Assembly: GCF_028553745.1 (NCBI RefSeq)
Contig: NZ_CP067129.1
Span: 2,028,501 to 2,092,500 of the forward strand
Length of the DNA stretch: 64,000 nucleotides
Direction: 5' to 3'
From: Paracoccus seriniphilus
GTDB taxonomy: Bacteria > Pseudomonadota > Alphaproteobacteria > Rhodobacterales > Rhodobacteraceae
Positions within the stretch are counted from its first letter, which is position 1; every line of letters begins with the position of its first letter. The notes under the pieces were generated by a model. That model ran no database searches. It had not been told where the DNA came from and was given only the letters and a program-made list of their open reading frames with translations. A program made the position numbers and the translations under genes. Shown here piece by piece: positions 30,335 to 40,467 of the stretch.

Positions 30335-31150
30335 TCAGGCACCATCGCCGCCCAGTTCCCTGTCACCCCGGCTTTTGGCAGAGGTTTCACGCCGTGTCGG
30401 CTCGCCCAGGGGACGTCCCAGCCCGACGCCATCCAGAATCTCCAGCGGATTGGGCACATGCACCTTCAACGCCGGTCCCACGGGCGCGCGCGCCTGCTTG
30501 GACAGTTCGACCAGGGCCACCCCGGCGATCAGCACGCGGCTGATCCTTGCTCCGGTCCGTTCCCACATCTGGGCGCTGCGCAACCAGAAACGCCGGTCCG
30601 AGGGCGGGATATAGACCGCCGATCCATGCCATTCGGTGACGAAACCGGCCGCGCGGGTCTGCGCCTCGATCTGTCCGGTGGTGTAGCTGCGACCATAACC
30701 GAAGGGCGTGCGATCAGATGCCGCCCACAATCCGGCGCGATTGGGCACCATCACGATCATGCGCCCCCCCGGCCCCAGCACACGCCATGCCTCGCCCAGC
30801 AATGCAGCCGGATGGTCGCTGGTTTCCAGACCGTGCAGCATCACCAGCCGGTCGACGCTGCCCGTTTCAATTGGCCATGCGGTCTCGTCACAAAGCACGC
30901 TGTGGTTCGCCATCCCCGCCGGCCAGGCCATCACCCCCTGAGGCCCGGGCATCAATGCCGTGACTCGGCGGGATCCGGCCAGATAGGGGCGCAACATCGG
31001 CACGGCGAAACCGAACCCCACCACCGTCATCCCCGTGCAGGCCGAGGGCTGCCATCTTGCCGCAAGCCGGTCGCGCAGGATCCGCTGAACCACCCGCCCC
31101 AGAGAGCGTTGATAGTAAAACCGCCGGAGATCGTCGATATCGTGATGCAT
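30335..31150 (-). CDS. Class I SAM-dependent methyltransferase domain protein
   Basis: About 271 residues from the ATG at 31150 (MHHDIDDLRRFYYQRSLGRV); the frame could start four codons earlier with GTG. The SAM-binding loop is VVGFGFAVPMLRPYL. Later motifs are SVDRLVMLHGLETSDHPAALLGEAWRVLGPGGRMIVMVPN, the usual motif II-III of the Methyltransf_11 type. The substrate is unknown. It is divergent from gloB with a 58-bp gap, an arrangement seen in other alphaproteobacteria as far as I recall. Confidence 0.83.
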   Translation of the reverse strand: MHHDIDDLRRFYYQRSLGRVVQRILRDRLAARWQPSACTGMTVVGFGFAVPMLRPYLAGSRRVTALMPGPQGVMAWPAGMANHSVLCDETAWPIETGSVDRLVMLHGLETSDHPAALLGEAWRVLGPGGRMIVMVPNRAGLWAASDRTPFGYGRSYTTGQIEAQTRAAGFVTEWHGSAVYIPPSDRRFWLRSAQMWERTGARISRVLIAGVALVELSKQARAPVGPALKVHVPNPLEILDGVGLGRPLGEPTRRETSAKSRGDRELGGDGA

Positions 31151-31208
31151 TGCGCCCCGCACCGCCTTTTGTCAGGTTCGACATCACCACAGAGGAAGGG
31201 ATTTGCCA

Positions 31209-31955
31209 ATGCCGCTGGAACTCATCACGCTGCGCTGCTTGCAGGACAATTATGCCTATCTGCTGCATGGCGATGGGGGAACCGTGCTGGTTGATGCCCC
31301 GGAAGCCCTGCCCATACTGACCGAGCTTGAGGCCCGTGGCCTGAGCCTCGACATGATCTTGCTGACCCATCACCATGACGATCACATCCAGGCAGTGGGC
31401 GAACTGGTCGCCAGAACCGGCGCCCGGGTCATCGGTGCCGCCCGCGACGCGCATCGTCTTCCGCCGCTGGATCAGCAGGTCGAACCGGGCGAGACCATCG
31501 AGATTCTGGGCGAGTCCGTCTCGGTGATCGATGCGGCGGGCCACACGATCGGCCATATCGCCTTTCACTTCACGCAATCTGCGTTTGCCTTTACCGCCGA
31601 CAGCCTGATGGCGCTGGGATGTGGCCGTCTGTTCGAAGGCAGCCCCGAGATGATGTGGCAAAGCCTGTCACGGCTCAACGCCCTGCCTGGCGACACGCTG
31701 ATCTGTTCGGGGCACGATTACTGCGCCGCCAATGGCGCCTTTGCCCTGTCCGTCGATCCTGACAACGCCGATCTGAAAGCACGCATCAAGGCGGTCGCGG
31801 CATCATCGCAACCCTGCGCCCCGGCCAGCCTCGCGCTGGAACGTGCGACCAACCCCTTCCTGCGCGTCGAGGCGCTGCGACCCGCCCTGGGCATGCATTA
31901 CGCCAGAGATGCCGAGGTCTTTGCACGCCTGCGCAGGATGAAGGACAATTTCTAG
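31209..31955 (+). CDS. gloB: Hydroxyacylglutathione hydrolase (glyoxalase II)
   Basis: A 248-residue metallo-beta-lactamase-fold enzyme that hydrolyses S-lactoylglutathione in methylglyoxal removal. The binuclear metal motif is LTHHHDDH (family THxHxDH), followed by AAGHTIGHIAF, FTADSLMALGCGR and CSGHDYC. The C-terminal glutathione-binding region is present (NPFLRVEALR). The ATG at 31209 is preceded by GAGGAAGGG at 8 nt; the TTG two codons earlier is too close to that site. Confidence 0.95.
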   Translation: MPLELITLRCLQDNYAYLLHGDGGTVLVDAPEALPILTELEARGLSLDMILLTHHHDDHIQAVGELVARTGARVIGAARDAHRLPPLDQQVEPGETIEILGESVSVIDAAGHTIGHIAFHFTQSAFAFTADSLMALGCGRLFEGSPEMMWQSLSRLNALPGDTLICSGHDYCAANGAFALSVDPDNADLKARIKAVAASSQPCAPASLALERATNPFLRVEALRPALGMHYARDAEVFARLRRMKDNF

Positions 31956-32196
31956 CACGCGAGCCGAGTCAGTCCCGCAGATGGCGGCCCCGCTTCCGGT
32001 GATTTGACCTCCGGCGGGTTGAAATATGCCTCACCTGTCATCACATCTGCCCCTGAATTTGGAAAAAAACGGCATCATGAACGAAAAAGCACTTGATGCC
32101 GGATGAATTCCACCAAATCTTAACTGTATCGTGACAGTCTGGGCAGGTGGGCCCCTAAATCTGCCCATACCGCCAGCCGACTGACAGGAGAAGACC

Positions 32197-34524
32197 GTGC
32201 CAAGTTTCTCGAACACCCTGGAACAGGCCATTCACCAGGCGCTTGCGCTGGCGAACGAACAACGACATGAGCTTGCGACGCTGGAACACCTGTTGCTGGC
32301 TCTGACCGAGGAACCGGATGCGGTTCAGGTCATGCGTGCCTGCAATGTCGATCTGGACGAATTGCGCAAGCTGCTGGTCGATTTCATCGAAGACGATCTG
32401 TCGACATTGGAAACCGATATCGACGGGTCCGAGGCTGTTCCCACCGCCGCCTTCCAGCGCGTCATTCAACGCGCCGCCATTCACGTCCAGAGTTCTGGCC
32501 GACAAGAGGTGACCGGCGCCAATGTGCTGGTCGCGATTTTCGCCGAACGCGAATCCAATGCAGCATTCTTCCTGCAGGAAATGGACATGACCCGCTATGA
32601 CGCGGTAAATTTCATTGCCCATGGCGTCGCCAAGAATCCGGCCTTCAATGAAAACCGCAAGGTGATGGGGTCGGACGAACAGGCCGAGGAAAACTCGCAG
32701 GCCGAAGCGGTGCATGAGGCCAAGGAGGAAACCGCGCTCGGCAAATATTGCGTCGATCTGAATGCGAAATCCAAGAAGGGTGATGTGGACCCGCTGATCG
32801 GCCGCGAAAGCGAGGTCGAACGCGCGATTCAGGTTCTGTGCCGTCGCCGCAAGAACAACCCGCTGCTGGTCGGCGACCCCGGCGTCGGCAAGACCGCGAT
32901 TGCCGAAGGGCTGGCCAAGAAAATCGTCGAGGGAGAAACCCCCGACGTCCTGTCCAGGGCCACGATCTTTTCGCTGGATATGGGCGCCCTGCTTGCCGGC
33001 ACCCGCTATCGCGGCGACTTCGAGGAACGCCTGAAGGCGGTCGTCAAGGAGTTGGAACAACATCCCGATGCCATTCTCTTCATCGACGAGATCCACACGG
33101 TGATCGGTGCCGGGGCAACCTCGGGCGGGGCGATGGATGCCTCGAACCTGCTGAAGCCGGCCTTGGCCGGGGGCAAGCTGCGCTGCATGGGTTCGACCAC
33201 CTACAAGGAATACCGCCAGCACTTCGAAAAGGACCGCGCCCTGTCGCGCCGGTTCCAGAAGATTGACGTCAACGAACCTTCGGTGCCCGATGCCGTCAAG
33301 ATCCTGATGGGGCTGAAACCGCATTTCGAAAAGCATCACGAACTGCGCTATACCAATGACGCGATCAAATCGGCGGTCGAACTGGCCAGCCGCTATATCA
33401 ATGATCGCAAATTGCCCGACAGCGCGATCGATGTGATCGACGAGGCCGGTGCGGCCCAGCACCTGGTATCCGAGAGCAAACGTCGCAAGACCATCAGCCC
33501 GAAGGAGATCGAATCCGTCGTCGCCAAGATCGCGCGCATTCCCCCCAAGAATGTCAGCAAGAGCGATGCCGAAGTTCTGCGCGATCTGGAAAAGACACTC
33601 CAGCGCGTCGTCTTCGGTCAGGACACGGCCATCACCGCGCTTGCCTCGGCCATCAAGCTGTCGCGGGCAGGTCTGCGCGAACCCGAAAAGCCGATCGGCA
33701 ACTATCTGTTCGCCGGGCCGACCGGCGTCGGCAAGACCGAGGTGGCAAAACAGCTTGCCTCTACCCTTGGCGTCGAATTGCTGCGCTTTGACATGTCGGA
33801 ATATATGGAAAAGCATGCGGTCAGTCGCCTGATCGGCGCGCCTCCGGGCTATGTCGGCTTTGATCAGGGTGGCTTGCTGACCGATGGGGTCGACCAGCAC
33901 CCGCACTGCGTGCTGTTGCTGGATGAGATCGAAAAGGCCCATCCCGACGTGTTCAACATCCTGTTGCAGGTGATGGATCACGGCAAGCTGACTGATCACA
34001 ACGGTCGGCAGGTCGATTTCCGCAATGTCATTCTGATCATGACGTCGAACGCCGGTGCATCAGACATGCAGAAGGCGGCCATCGGCTTCGGTCGTGACAA
34101 GCGCGAGGGCGAAGACACGGCGGCCATCGAACGGACCTTCACGCCAGAGTTCCGCAACCGTCTGGACGCGATCATCAGCTTTGCGCCCTTGTCGCGTGAG
34201 GTGGTCGTGCATGTGGTCGAGAAATTCGTCCTGCAGTTGGAGGCTCAACTTATGGACCGCAATGTCCATATCGAGCTGACCCCGGAAGCTGCCGAATGGC
34301 TGGCCGAAAAAGGCTATGACGACCGGATGGGCGCACGTCCGCTGGGTCGGGTGATCCAGGAAAACATCAAGAAGCCGCTGGCCGAAGAGCTGTTGTTCGG
34401 ACGCCTGACCAAGGGCGGTGTCGTGCGGGTCATGATCAAGGACGACAAGCCCGCCTTCGATATCTCGGGGCCGGGTGCCCCACGGATCGGCAAATCGGAC
34501 ACGCCGCTGCTGACGGCCGAATAA
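32197..34524 (+). CDS. clpA: ATP-dependent Clp protease ATP-binding subunit ClpA
   Basis: A 775-residue AAA+ unfoldase. It has an N-terminal Clp_N double repeat (about residues 1-150). The first AAA module carries [14 protein letters not shown], the second [14 protein letters not shown]. The ClpP-docking loop IGF is in [13 protein letters not shown]. There is no long coiled-coil middle domain, which separates it from ClpB. It starts with GTG behind AGGAGA. No clpS or clpP lies beside it in this window. A strong convergent terminator follows. Confidence 0.96.
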   Translation: MPSFSNTLEQAIHQALALANEQRHELATLEHLLLALTEEPDAVQVMRACNVDLDELRKLLVDFIEDDLSTLETDIDGSEAVPTAAFQRVIQRAAIHVQSSGRQEVTGANVLVAIFAERESNAAFFLQEMDMTRYDAVNFIAHGVAKNPAFNENRKVMGSDEQAEENSQAEAVHEAKEETALGKYCVDLNAKSKKGDVDPLIGRESEVERAIQVLCRRRKNNPLLVGDPGVGKTAIAEGLAKKIVEGETPDVLSRATIFSLDMGALLAGTRYRGDFEERLKAVVKELEQHPDAILFIDEIHTVIGAGATSGGAMDASNLLKPALAGGKLRCMGSTTYKEYRQHFEKDRALSRRFQKIDVNEPSVPDAVKILMGLKPHFEKHHELRYTNDAIKSAVELASRYINDRKLPDSAIDVIDEAGAAQHLVSESKRRKTISPKEIESVVAKIARIPPKNVSKSDAEVLRDLEKTLQRVVFGQDTAITALASAIKLSRAGLREPEKPIGNYLFAGPTGVGKTEVAKQLASTLGVELLRFDMSEYMEKHAVSRLIGAPPGYVGFDQGGLLTDGVDQHPHCVLLLDEIEKAHPDVFNILLQVMDHGKLTDHNGRQVDFRNVILIMTSNAGASDMQKAAIGFGRDKREGEDTAAIERTFTPEFRNRLDAIISFAPLSREVVVHVVEKFVLQLEAQLMDRNVHIELTPEAAEWLAEKGYDDRMGARPLGRVIQENIKKPLAEELLFGRLTKGGVVRVMIKDDKPAFDISGPGAPRIGKSDTPLLTAE

Positions 34525-34531
34525 GGTCTCA

Positions 34532-34563
34532 ATCGCCCCGCAGTCACGCTGCGGGGCGATTTC
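34532..34563. terminator. Bidirectional terminator between clpA and pabC
   Basis: A perfect 12-bp stem ATCGCCCCGCAG / CTGCGGGGCGAT with a 5-nt loop sits between convergent genes. Short T-rich tracts occur on both sides. Confidence 0.8.
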
Positions 34564-35206
34564 ATTTGGAAAGCTGCTGCAATCTGGCCGGAATCAGCCC
34601 GCGCAGCGCATTGCCCATGAAAAAGCCACGCGTCAGATCAGCGGGTTTCACAACCGCCTCGCGAGCAATTCCCTGCTCCAGCATGGATTGCCGCAGGATT
34701 CCTGGCAGCAGGCCGCAACCAAGGGGCGGCGTCAGATATTTGTCTCCGTCGCGCACGAACAGATTGGTGATGCTGCCTTCACACAGTTCGCCGCGTTCGT
34801 TCAGCAACAAGACTTCATCCTGTCCCGGCAGCATATCGGATCGCGCCGCGTCATAGCGCGGCCGTCGTGTCGATTTGATCCTCAGCCACGGATCTGCGCT
34901 GTCCAGCCGGTGGGTCGAGAGGGCAACCGTCCAGAAGGGCGGATTCTCGGGCAATGGATGGGCGACAAGTTCGACCCGACCATTCGCATCAACCGTCAGG
35001 CGAAGGCGCGCCCCCCCCTGGTATTGAACGGACGAAATGGCGTCCTTGACAGCCTGCAGATCCAGCGGGAACCCGACGGCCGCGCAATCACGGCGCAGTC
35101 GCGCCAGATGCAGCTGCCAGAAGCGGATCGTGCCGTCCGCTTCGCCGCGCATGGTCTCGATGATCTTCAGCCCCTCGGGGACAGGTTCAGAAATTCGGAT
35201 TTGCAC
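34562..35206 (-). CDS. pabC: Aminotransferase class IV, probable 4-amino-4-deoxychorismate lyase
   Basis: About 214 residues of the PLP fold-type IV family. The pattern LLNERGELCEGSITNLFVRDG is the PLP/substrate motif near the end of the first half, with the large-domain tail GLLPGILRQSMLEQGIA. Its partner gene is pabB, so aminodeoxychorismate lyase (p-aminobenzoate for folate) is the natural call. It overlaps pabB by about 40 bp. The GTG at 35206 follows GGAGA at a good distance; the ATG at 35221 is possible. It is shorter than E. coli PabC (about 269), as is common in Rhodobacterales. Confidence 0.8.
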   Translation of the reverse strand: MQIRISEPVPEGLKIIETMRGEADGTIRFWQLHLARLRRDCAAVGFPLDLQAVKDAISSVQYQGGARLRLTVDANGRVELVAHPLPENPPFWTVALSTHRLDSADPWLRIKSTRRPRYDAARSDMLPGQDEVLLLNERGELCEGSITNLFVRDGDKYLTPPLGCGLLPGILRQSMLEQGIAREAVVKPADLTRGFFMGNALRGLIPARLQQLSK

Positions 35207-36294
35207 AGCGCTTCTCTCCATTCGGACCCCGCGCGACTGTCATGGGTAATCCCGCCGCCGACATTCAACCGCAAGCGCCCGCCTGCCTCCAGCACCGGGG
35301 TCCGGATCGCGACGCTGAATCGCATCGGACCGGACGGATCCAGCCAGCCGATCGCACCGCAATAGACCCCGCGCGGCGCGGTTTCCAGTTCGGCAATGAT
35401 TTCCATCGACCGGATCTTGGGCGCCCCGGTGATCGAACCGCAGGGGAACAGCGCCTTCAGAATATCGACCAGCCGCGCATCGGGCGACAACTGGCCCTGC
35501 ACCGTCGAGGTCATCTGATGCACGGTCGCATAGGGCTCGATGTCGAACAGGGCCGGCACGGTGACGCTGCCCGGCTCGCAGACCCGGCTGATGTCATTGC
35601 GCAGCAGATCGACGATCATCAGGTTTTCGGCGCGGTCCTTTTCGGATGCCGCCAGTGCCTGTGCTGCCGCCCTGTCCTCTTCGGGCGTGGCACCACGCGC
35701 GGCGGTGCCCTTCATCGGGCGGGTAAGGATCCTGCGTTGTTCATCCACGGCAAAGAACAATTCGGGGCTGCGCGACAGAACCACCGGCCCGCCCAGATCG
35801 ACAAAGGCGCCCTCGCCCACCGGCTGGCGGCGGGCCAGCGCGGCATAAAGCGACAGGGGCTCTCCGTAAGCCTCGGCGATCATCGGGAAGGTCAGATTGA
35901 TCTGATAGCAGTCTCCGGCCTCGATATAGCGATGCACGGCTACAATCGCGCAGTCATAAGCCTCGCGATCCCATTGCGGCACTGCGGGGCCGATATGCAC
36001 GCCAGCGGGATCCGGCAGGGGCGCAGCCGGCACCGGCCCGCTGAACACCCCCATCAGGATCAGTGGCATGTCACGATCGCGCGGCATCAAGGGCGTCAGC
36101 TTCGCGCTCAGCGCAAAACCCAGCTCATAGGACATGTATCCCGCCAGCCACAGACCGCGCGCCCGGGCCGATTCCATCGCCGCAAGCGCGGGGCCAACCC
36201 CCGCCACCGTATCGGCACGGATAATCGTCTGGGGGGCGCGGAACTCGCTGCCGCCGGGCAAGGGCCCCCGATCAAAGCGAATCAGTCCGCTCAC
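35167..36294 (-). CDS. pabB: Aminodeoxychorismate synthase component I
   Basis: A 375-residue chorismate-binding enzyme that adds ammonia to chorismate for p-aminobenzoate. The C-terminal catalytic half holds RPMKGTAARG, ENLMIVDLLRNDISRV and PCGSITGAPKIRSMEI, the standard chorismate-enzyme motifs. The N-terminal part is short, which separates it from anthranilate synthase TrpE. It lies between mfd (4-bp overlap upstream) and pabC. Confidence 0.92.
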   Translation of the reverse strand: MSGLIRFDRGPLPGGSEFRAPQTIIRADTVAGVGPALAAMESARARGLWLAGYMSYELGFALSAKLTPLMPRDRDMPLILMGVFSGPVPAAPLPDPAGVHIGPAVPQWDREAYDCAIVAVHRYIEAGDCYQINLTFPMIAEAYGEPLSLYAALARRQPVGEGAFVDLGGPVVLSRSPELFFAVDEQRRILTRPMKGTAARGATPEEDRAAAQALAASEKDRAENLMIVDLLRNDISRVCEPGSVTVPALFDIEPYATVHQMTSTVQGQLSPDARLVDILKALFPCGSITGAPKIRSMEIIAELETAPRGVYCGAIGWLDPSGPMRFSVAIRTPVLEAGGRLRLNVGGGITHDSRAGSEWREALCKSEFLNLSPRG

Positions 36295-39200
36295 GTCTTG
36301 GCCTTTGCCCTGGACTGCCCCTTGGCCTTGGCCGCCAGGTCGCGGGCGATCGAGAAGGCCCCCTTGATGCGGTCCGCGTCGCTCTTCCAGTCGCGGCGGA
36401 CGACGATCTTGTTGTCGGTCACCTTGGCCAGGCCGCGCTGATCCGTCAGGAATTCGACCAGACCGGCGGGGTTGGGGAATTTGTCGTCATGGAACTGGAT
36501 GGTCGCGCCCTTGGGTCCGGCATCCAGCCGCGAGATACAGGCACGTTTCGCCATCGCCTTGATGCGGATGACCAGCAGCAGCGTATTGACCTCTTTGGGC
36601 AGCGGACCGAAACGGTCGATCAGTTCGGCGGCGAAACCTTCCAACTCGACCTTGGTGGTCAGCTCGGCCAGACGGCGATAGAGGCCCAGCCTGACATCCA
36701 GATCCGGCACGAAGCTTTCGGGAATGGTGACCGGCACGCCAAGATTCAGCTGCGGCGCCCATTCATCCTCGGGCGTGCCCTCGATCTCGCCCGATTTCAG
36801 CTTGGCGATCGTTTCTTCCAGCATCGCCTGATAGAGTTCGAAGCCGACCTCCTTGATATGGCCGGATTGCTCCTCGCCCAGCAGATTGCCCGCTCCGCGC
36901 AGATCAAGGTCCTGTGAGGCCAGGTTGAAGCCCGCGCCCAGACCGTCCATCGAGCCAAGGAATTTCAGCCGCCGCATCGCCTGTGGCGTCAGCGGGCTGC
37001 GCGGGCGGGTCGTCAGATAGCAATAAGCCCGCGTCTTGGACCGCCCGACCCGTCCCCTGATCTGATAGAGCTGTGACAGGCCGAACATATCGGCACGCCA
37101 GACGATCATGGTATTCGCGGTCGGGATATCCAGTCCGGATTCCACGATGGTCGTGGCCAGCAGGACATCATGGCTGCCGTCGTAAAAGGCGTTCATCCGC
37201 TGATCCAGATCGCCCGCAGCAAGCTGACCATGGGCAACGATATAGCTGACCTCGGGCATGTTCTCCTTCAGCCAGTCCTCGACCTCGGGCAGATCCGACA
37301 GCCGCGGCACCACGAAGAAGCTTTGTCCGCCACGGTATTTCTCGCGCAGCAGGGCCTCGCGGACGGTAACCGAATCGAACTCGCTGGAATAGGTGCGGAT
37401 GGCCAGCCGGTCCACGGGGGGCGTGCCGATGACCGACAGATCGCGCACACCGGTCAGGGACAGCTGCAGGGTGCGCGGAATCGGCGTCGCCGTCAGGGTC
37501 AGCACATGAATATCGCTGCGCAGTTCCTTCAGTCGTTCCTTATGGGCGACCCCGAAATGCTGTTCCTCGTCGATGACCAGCAACCCAAGGTCCTTGAACC
37601 GCACCTGTTTGGCCAGCACGGCATGGGTGCCCACGACGATATCGACCGAACCATCGGCCAGCCCCGCCCGCGTCTGCGCGGCCTCTTTCGCGGGAACAAA
37701 GCGTGACAGCGCGCGCACATTGATGGCGGTGCCACGAAAACGTTCGGCAAATGATCTGAAGTGCTGTCGCGCCAGCAGGGTCGTCGGCGCCACGACCGCC
37801 ACCTGTTTGCCTTGCGAGGCCGCGACAAAGGCCGCGCGCATGGCGACCTCGGTCTTGCCGAAGCCGACATCTCCGACAACCAGCCGGTCCATCGGACGGC
37901 CTGCGGACAGATCTTCCAGAACATCCTCGATGGCGGCGGCCTGATCCTCGGTTTCGCTATAGGGAAAACGGGCAGAGAAGGCCTGCCACTCGTGATCTTC
38001 GGGTTCCAGCACCGGTGCGGGACGCAGCAGGCGTTCGGCGGCAACACGCATCAGCTTGTCCGCGATCAGCCTGATCCGCTCCTTCAACTTGGCCTTGCGC
38101 GCCTGCCATGCACCGCCCCCCAGACGATCCAGCAGGCCCGCTTCATGGCCATAGCGGCTGAGCAGTTCGATATTCTCGACCGGCAGGAACAGCCTGTCAC
38201 CACCGGCATATTCCAGCGCCACGCAGTCATGGGGCACGCCAGCGGCAGTGATGGTTTCCAGCCCGTTGTAGCGGCCGATTCCATGTTCGACATGAACCAC
38301 CAGGTCGCCGGGCGTCAGGCTGGTCGTGTCCTGCAGGAAATTCTCGGCCCGGCGGCGTTTTCTGGCCCCGCGAATCAGGCGGTCGCCCAGCACGTCCTGT
38401 TCCGAGATCACCGTGATCGATCCCAATGCACGGCCCGAGGCGGTGAAACCCTCCTCCAGAGGCCAGATCGACAGGCCGATACTGCCCGACGCATCCGGCA
38501 GGTCGCGAATATCCGAAATCTGCTTCAGACCGCTGAGCCCCTCATCGGCCAGCAGCCCGCGCAGACGGTCGCGCGCCCCTTCCGAGAAGCTGGCCACGAC
38601 CACCCGACCGGTTTTCGCACGCGCCTTGATATGATCGGCCAGTTCCTTGAACAGATTGATCGATTCCGCCTGCCGCTCGGGCGCGAAATTCCGCCCTGCC
38701 CGTCCACCGGCATCCAGCACGCCCGGTCCCGGTGGCTGCGCCAGAACCGACAGCCGCAGCGTGCGGTGATTGGCAAGCCAGGACTGCCATTCACTTTCGG
38801 TCGGAAACATCAGGTCGGGCGGAACGGGCTTATAGGCGGAATCGCTGCGCCCCTTGGCCGCCATCGCGGCGCGACGTGCGTCGAATTGCTCTTCGATCAT
38901 CTCGCGCCGGGCGGTGATGACCTGATTGATGTGATCATCCAGCATGACCGAGGCACCGGGCAGGTAATCGAACAGGTTCTCCATATGGTCGTGAAACCAG
39001 GGCAGCCAATGCTCGACTCCGGCCATCTTGCGGCCCGCGCTGACACCCTCGTACAACGGATCATTGGTGCCGCCGCCATATTCGGCCCGATAGTTCTGCC
39101 GAAAACGGGTGATCGCGGGTTCGTCCAGAATCACCTCGGACATCGGGGCAATCTCGACACGCGACAGTTTCTCGGTGGTCCGCTGGGTCACCGGATCGAA

Positions 39201-39755
39201 ACGGCGCGCCCCGTCCAGAACATCGCCGAACAGATCCAGACGGACCGGACCGGATTCGCCGGGCGGGTAGATATCGATGATCCCGCCGCGCACGGCATAA
39301 TCGCCCGGCTCGGTCACCGTGGGCGATTGCACAAAGCCCATGCGCACCAGAAAGGCGCGCAAGCCGGCCTCGTCAATGCGGTTGCCGACCTGCGCGGCAA
39401 AGCTGGCCTGTGACACCAGCTCGCGCGCCGGAACCCGCTGCAGGGCGCCGTTCAGCGTCGTCAGCAGCACGAAAGGCCCCTTGATCACCCCCTGCGCCAG
39501 ACCGGCCAGCGTCGCCATCCGCGCGGCCTGCACCTCGGGCGCGGGCGAGACGCGGTCATAGGGGGTGGTGTCCCATGCCGGGAAATCCAGCACCGCCAGT
39601 CCGGGCGCCAGAAAGGCAAGCGCGGCGCGCATCGCGGCCATGCGCCGGTCGTCACGGGCAATATGAATGACGGGCTGGCCGCGGCTGGCCTCTCGCGCAA
39701 CCAGGGCCGCATCATAGCCCTCGGGGGCGCCGGAAAGGATCAGTTGGTCTGCCAT
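36291..39755 (-). CDS. mfd: Transcription-repair coupling factor
   Basis: A 1154-residue Mfd from the ATG at 39755 (MADQLILSGAPEG); a longer frame to 39824 runs through a region unlike the family. The N-terminal UvrB-homology part includes FLAPGLAVLDFPAWDTTPYDRVSP. The RNA-polymerase-interacting domain begins near GDLVVHVEHGIGRYNGLETI. The RecG-like motor has GDVGFGKTEVAMRA (Walker A) and VIDEEQHFG (DEEQ box), followed by the TRG-type motif and the C-terminal D7 domain. It removes stalled RNA polymerase and recruits UvrA. Confidence 0.97.
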   Translation of the reverse strand: MADQLILSGAPEGYDAALVAREASRGQPVIHIARDDRRMAAMRAALAFLAPGLAVLDFPAWDTTPYDRVSPAPEVQAARMATLAGLAQGVIKGPFVLLTTLNGALQRVPARELVSQASFAAQVGNRIDEAGLRAFLVRMGFVQSPTVTEPGDYAVRGGIIDIYPPGESGPVRLDLFGDVLDGARRFDPVTQRTTEKLSRVEIAPMSEVILDEPAITRFRQNYRAEYGGGTNDPLYEGVSAGRKMAGVEHWLPWFHDHMENLFDYLPGASVMLDDHINQVITARREMIEEQFDARRAAMAAKGRSDSAYKPVPPDLMFPTESEWQSWLANHRTLRLSVLAQPPGPGVLDAGGRAGRNFAPERQAESINLFKELADHIKARAKTGRVVVASFSEGARDRLRGLLADEGLSGLKQISDIRDLPDASGSIGLSIWPLEEGFTASGRALGSITVISEQDVLGDRLIRGARKRRRAENFLQDTTSLTPGDLVVHVEHGIGRYNGLETITAAGVPHDCVALEYAGGDRLFLPVENIELLSRYGHEAGLLDRLGGGAWQARKAKLKERIRLIADKLMRVAAERLLRPAPVLEPEDHEWQAFSARFPYSETEDQAAAIEDVLEDLSAGRPMDRLVVGDVGFGKTEVAMRAAFVAASQGKQVAVVAPTTLLARQHFRSFAERFRGTAINVRALSRFVPAKEAAQTRAGLADGSVDIVVGTHAVLAKQVRFKDLGLLVIDEEQHFGVAHKERLKELRSDIHVLTLTATPIPRTLQLSLTGVRDLSVIGTPPVDRLAIRTYSSEFDSVTVREALLREKYRGGQSFFVVPRLSDLPEVEDWLKENMPEVSYIVAHGQLAAGDLDQRMNAFYDGSHDVLLATTIVESGLDIPTANTMIVWRADMFGLSQLYQIRGRVGRSKTRAYCYLTTRPRSPLTPQAMRRLKFLGSMDGLGAGFNLASQDLDLRGAGNLLGEEQSGHIKEVGFELYQAMLEETIAKLKSGEIEGTPEDEWAPQLNLGVPVTIPESFVPDLDVRLGLYRRLAELTTKVELEGFAAELIDRFGPLPKEVNTLLLVIRIKAMAKRACISRLDAGPKGATIQFHDDKFPNPAGLVEFLTDQRGLAKVTDNKIVVRRDWKSDADRIKGAFSIARDLAAKAKGQSRAKAKT

Positions 39756-39793
39756 GTCGGTTGAGGTAAAGCGCCATGCGCCGGAGTCAAGCG

Positions 39794-40366
39794 TTACAGC
39801 CCGTTGGGATGGGTCAAAGCCCATAAAGTTCCCCAGCCTGCCGTCACCGCAACAGAGAATACCGACAGCAGCGAGACAAGACGGCGATGGCGGATCATGT
39901 ATCGCCCCGCATCAATGGCCACGCCGTCCAACGGCCGTTCACCGGCCTGACCGGCCGCCAGCAGCGGTGCCAGCTGCCGCGCCAGCAGCACCCGCATCCA
40001 GAACAGGATCAGGAAAGGCACCAGCAGCAGGGTCAGCGCCTGTGCCATCTCCAGCCCGTAACCAAAGCCAAGAATCGCGATCGAGGACATCAGGAAGGAT
40101 GTCACCGCCAGAAAGATCGCTCCCTCCTGTGGCCCCAGCAGCCAGCGCGGAAGGGTCAGCGACAGCCAGTCCAGCAGGGTGATGACCGCAGGGCTTTCGG
40201 GTTCTCCGGCTGCCTGGGCGCGGCGGGCCTGCAGCAGAACCTCGCTTGGCACGCCCAGAATATTGCGCCCCGTCGCGGACCACATGCCCAGCAGGGCAAG
40301 CCAGAACCAGATCGTCCCGAAAGAACGACTGTCCAGCAGTCTGATCAAACCGTCAAATTCAGGCAC
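39794..40366 (-). CDS. Conserved Rhodobacterales membrane protein (often named component of SufBCD complex)
   Basis: A 190-residue integral membrane protein. It opens with MPEFDGLIRLLDSRSFGTIW and the pattern WSATGRNILGVPSEVLLQARR, then has about three hydrophobic segments (about residues 20-35, 80-125 and 158-185). I recall relatives in Rhodobacterales carrying the automatic name component of SufBCD complex, but nothing in the sequence supports an Fe-S role and no suf gene is near. Function is unknown. It is just upstream of mfd and divergent from hemB. Confidence 0.7.
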   Translation of the reverse strand: MPEFDGLIRLLDSRSFGTIWFWLALLGMWSATGRNILGVPSEVLLQARRAQAAGEPESPAVITLLDWLSLTLPRWLLGPQEGAIFLAVTSFLMSSIAILGFGYGLEMAQALTLLLVPFLILFWMRVLLARQLAPLLAAGQAGERPLDGVAIDAGRYMIRHRRLVSLLSVFSVAVTAGWGTLWALTHPNGL

Positions 40367-40467
40367 GAGGCAGTTCCTTGTTCTTGGTCGCGCGCGACCT
40401 TAGAACGGCAGCACGCCAAGGGAAAGCACCCGCTGCCTTCCCGCCCAAGTCCCGAAAGGATGCCATC

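Noticed and set aside
32155..33999. A 614-codon open frame on the minus strand
   Set aside because: It is antisense to clpA, which is complete and has all AAA+ motifs.
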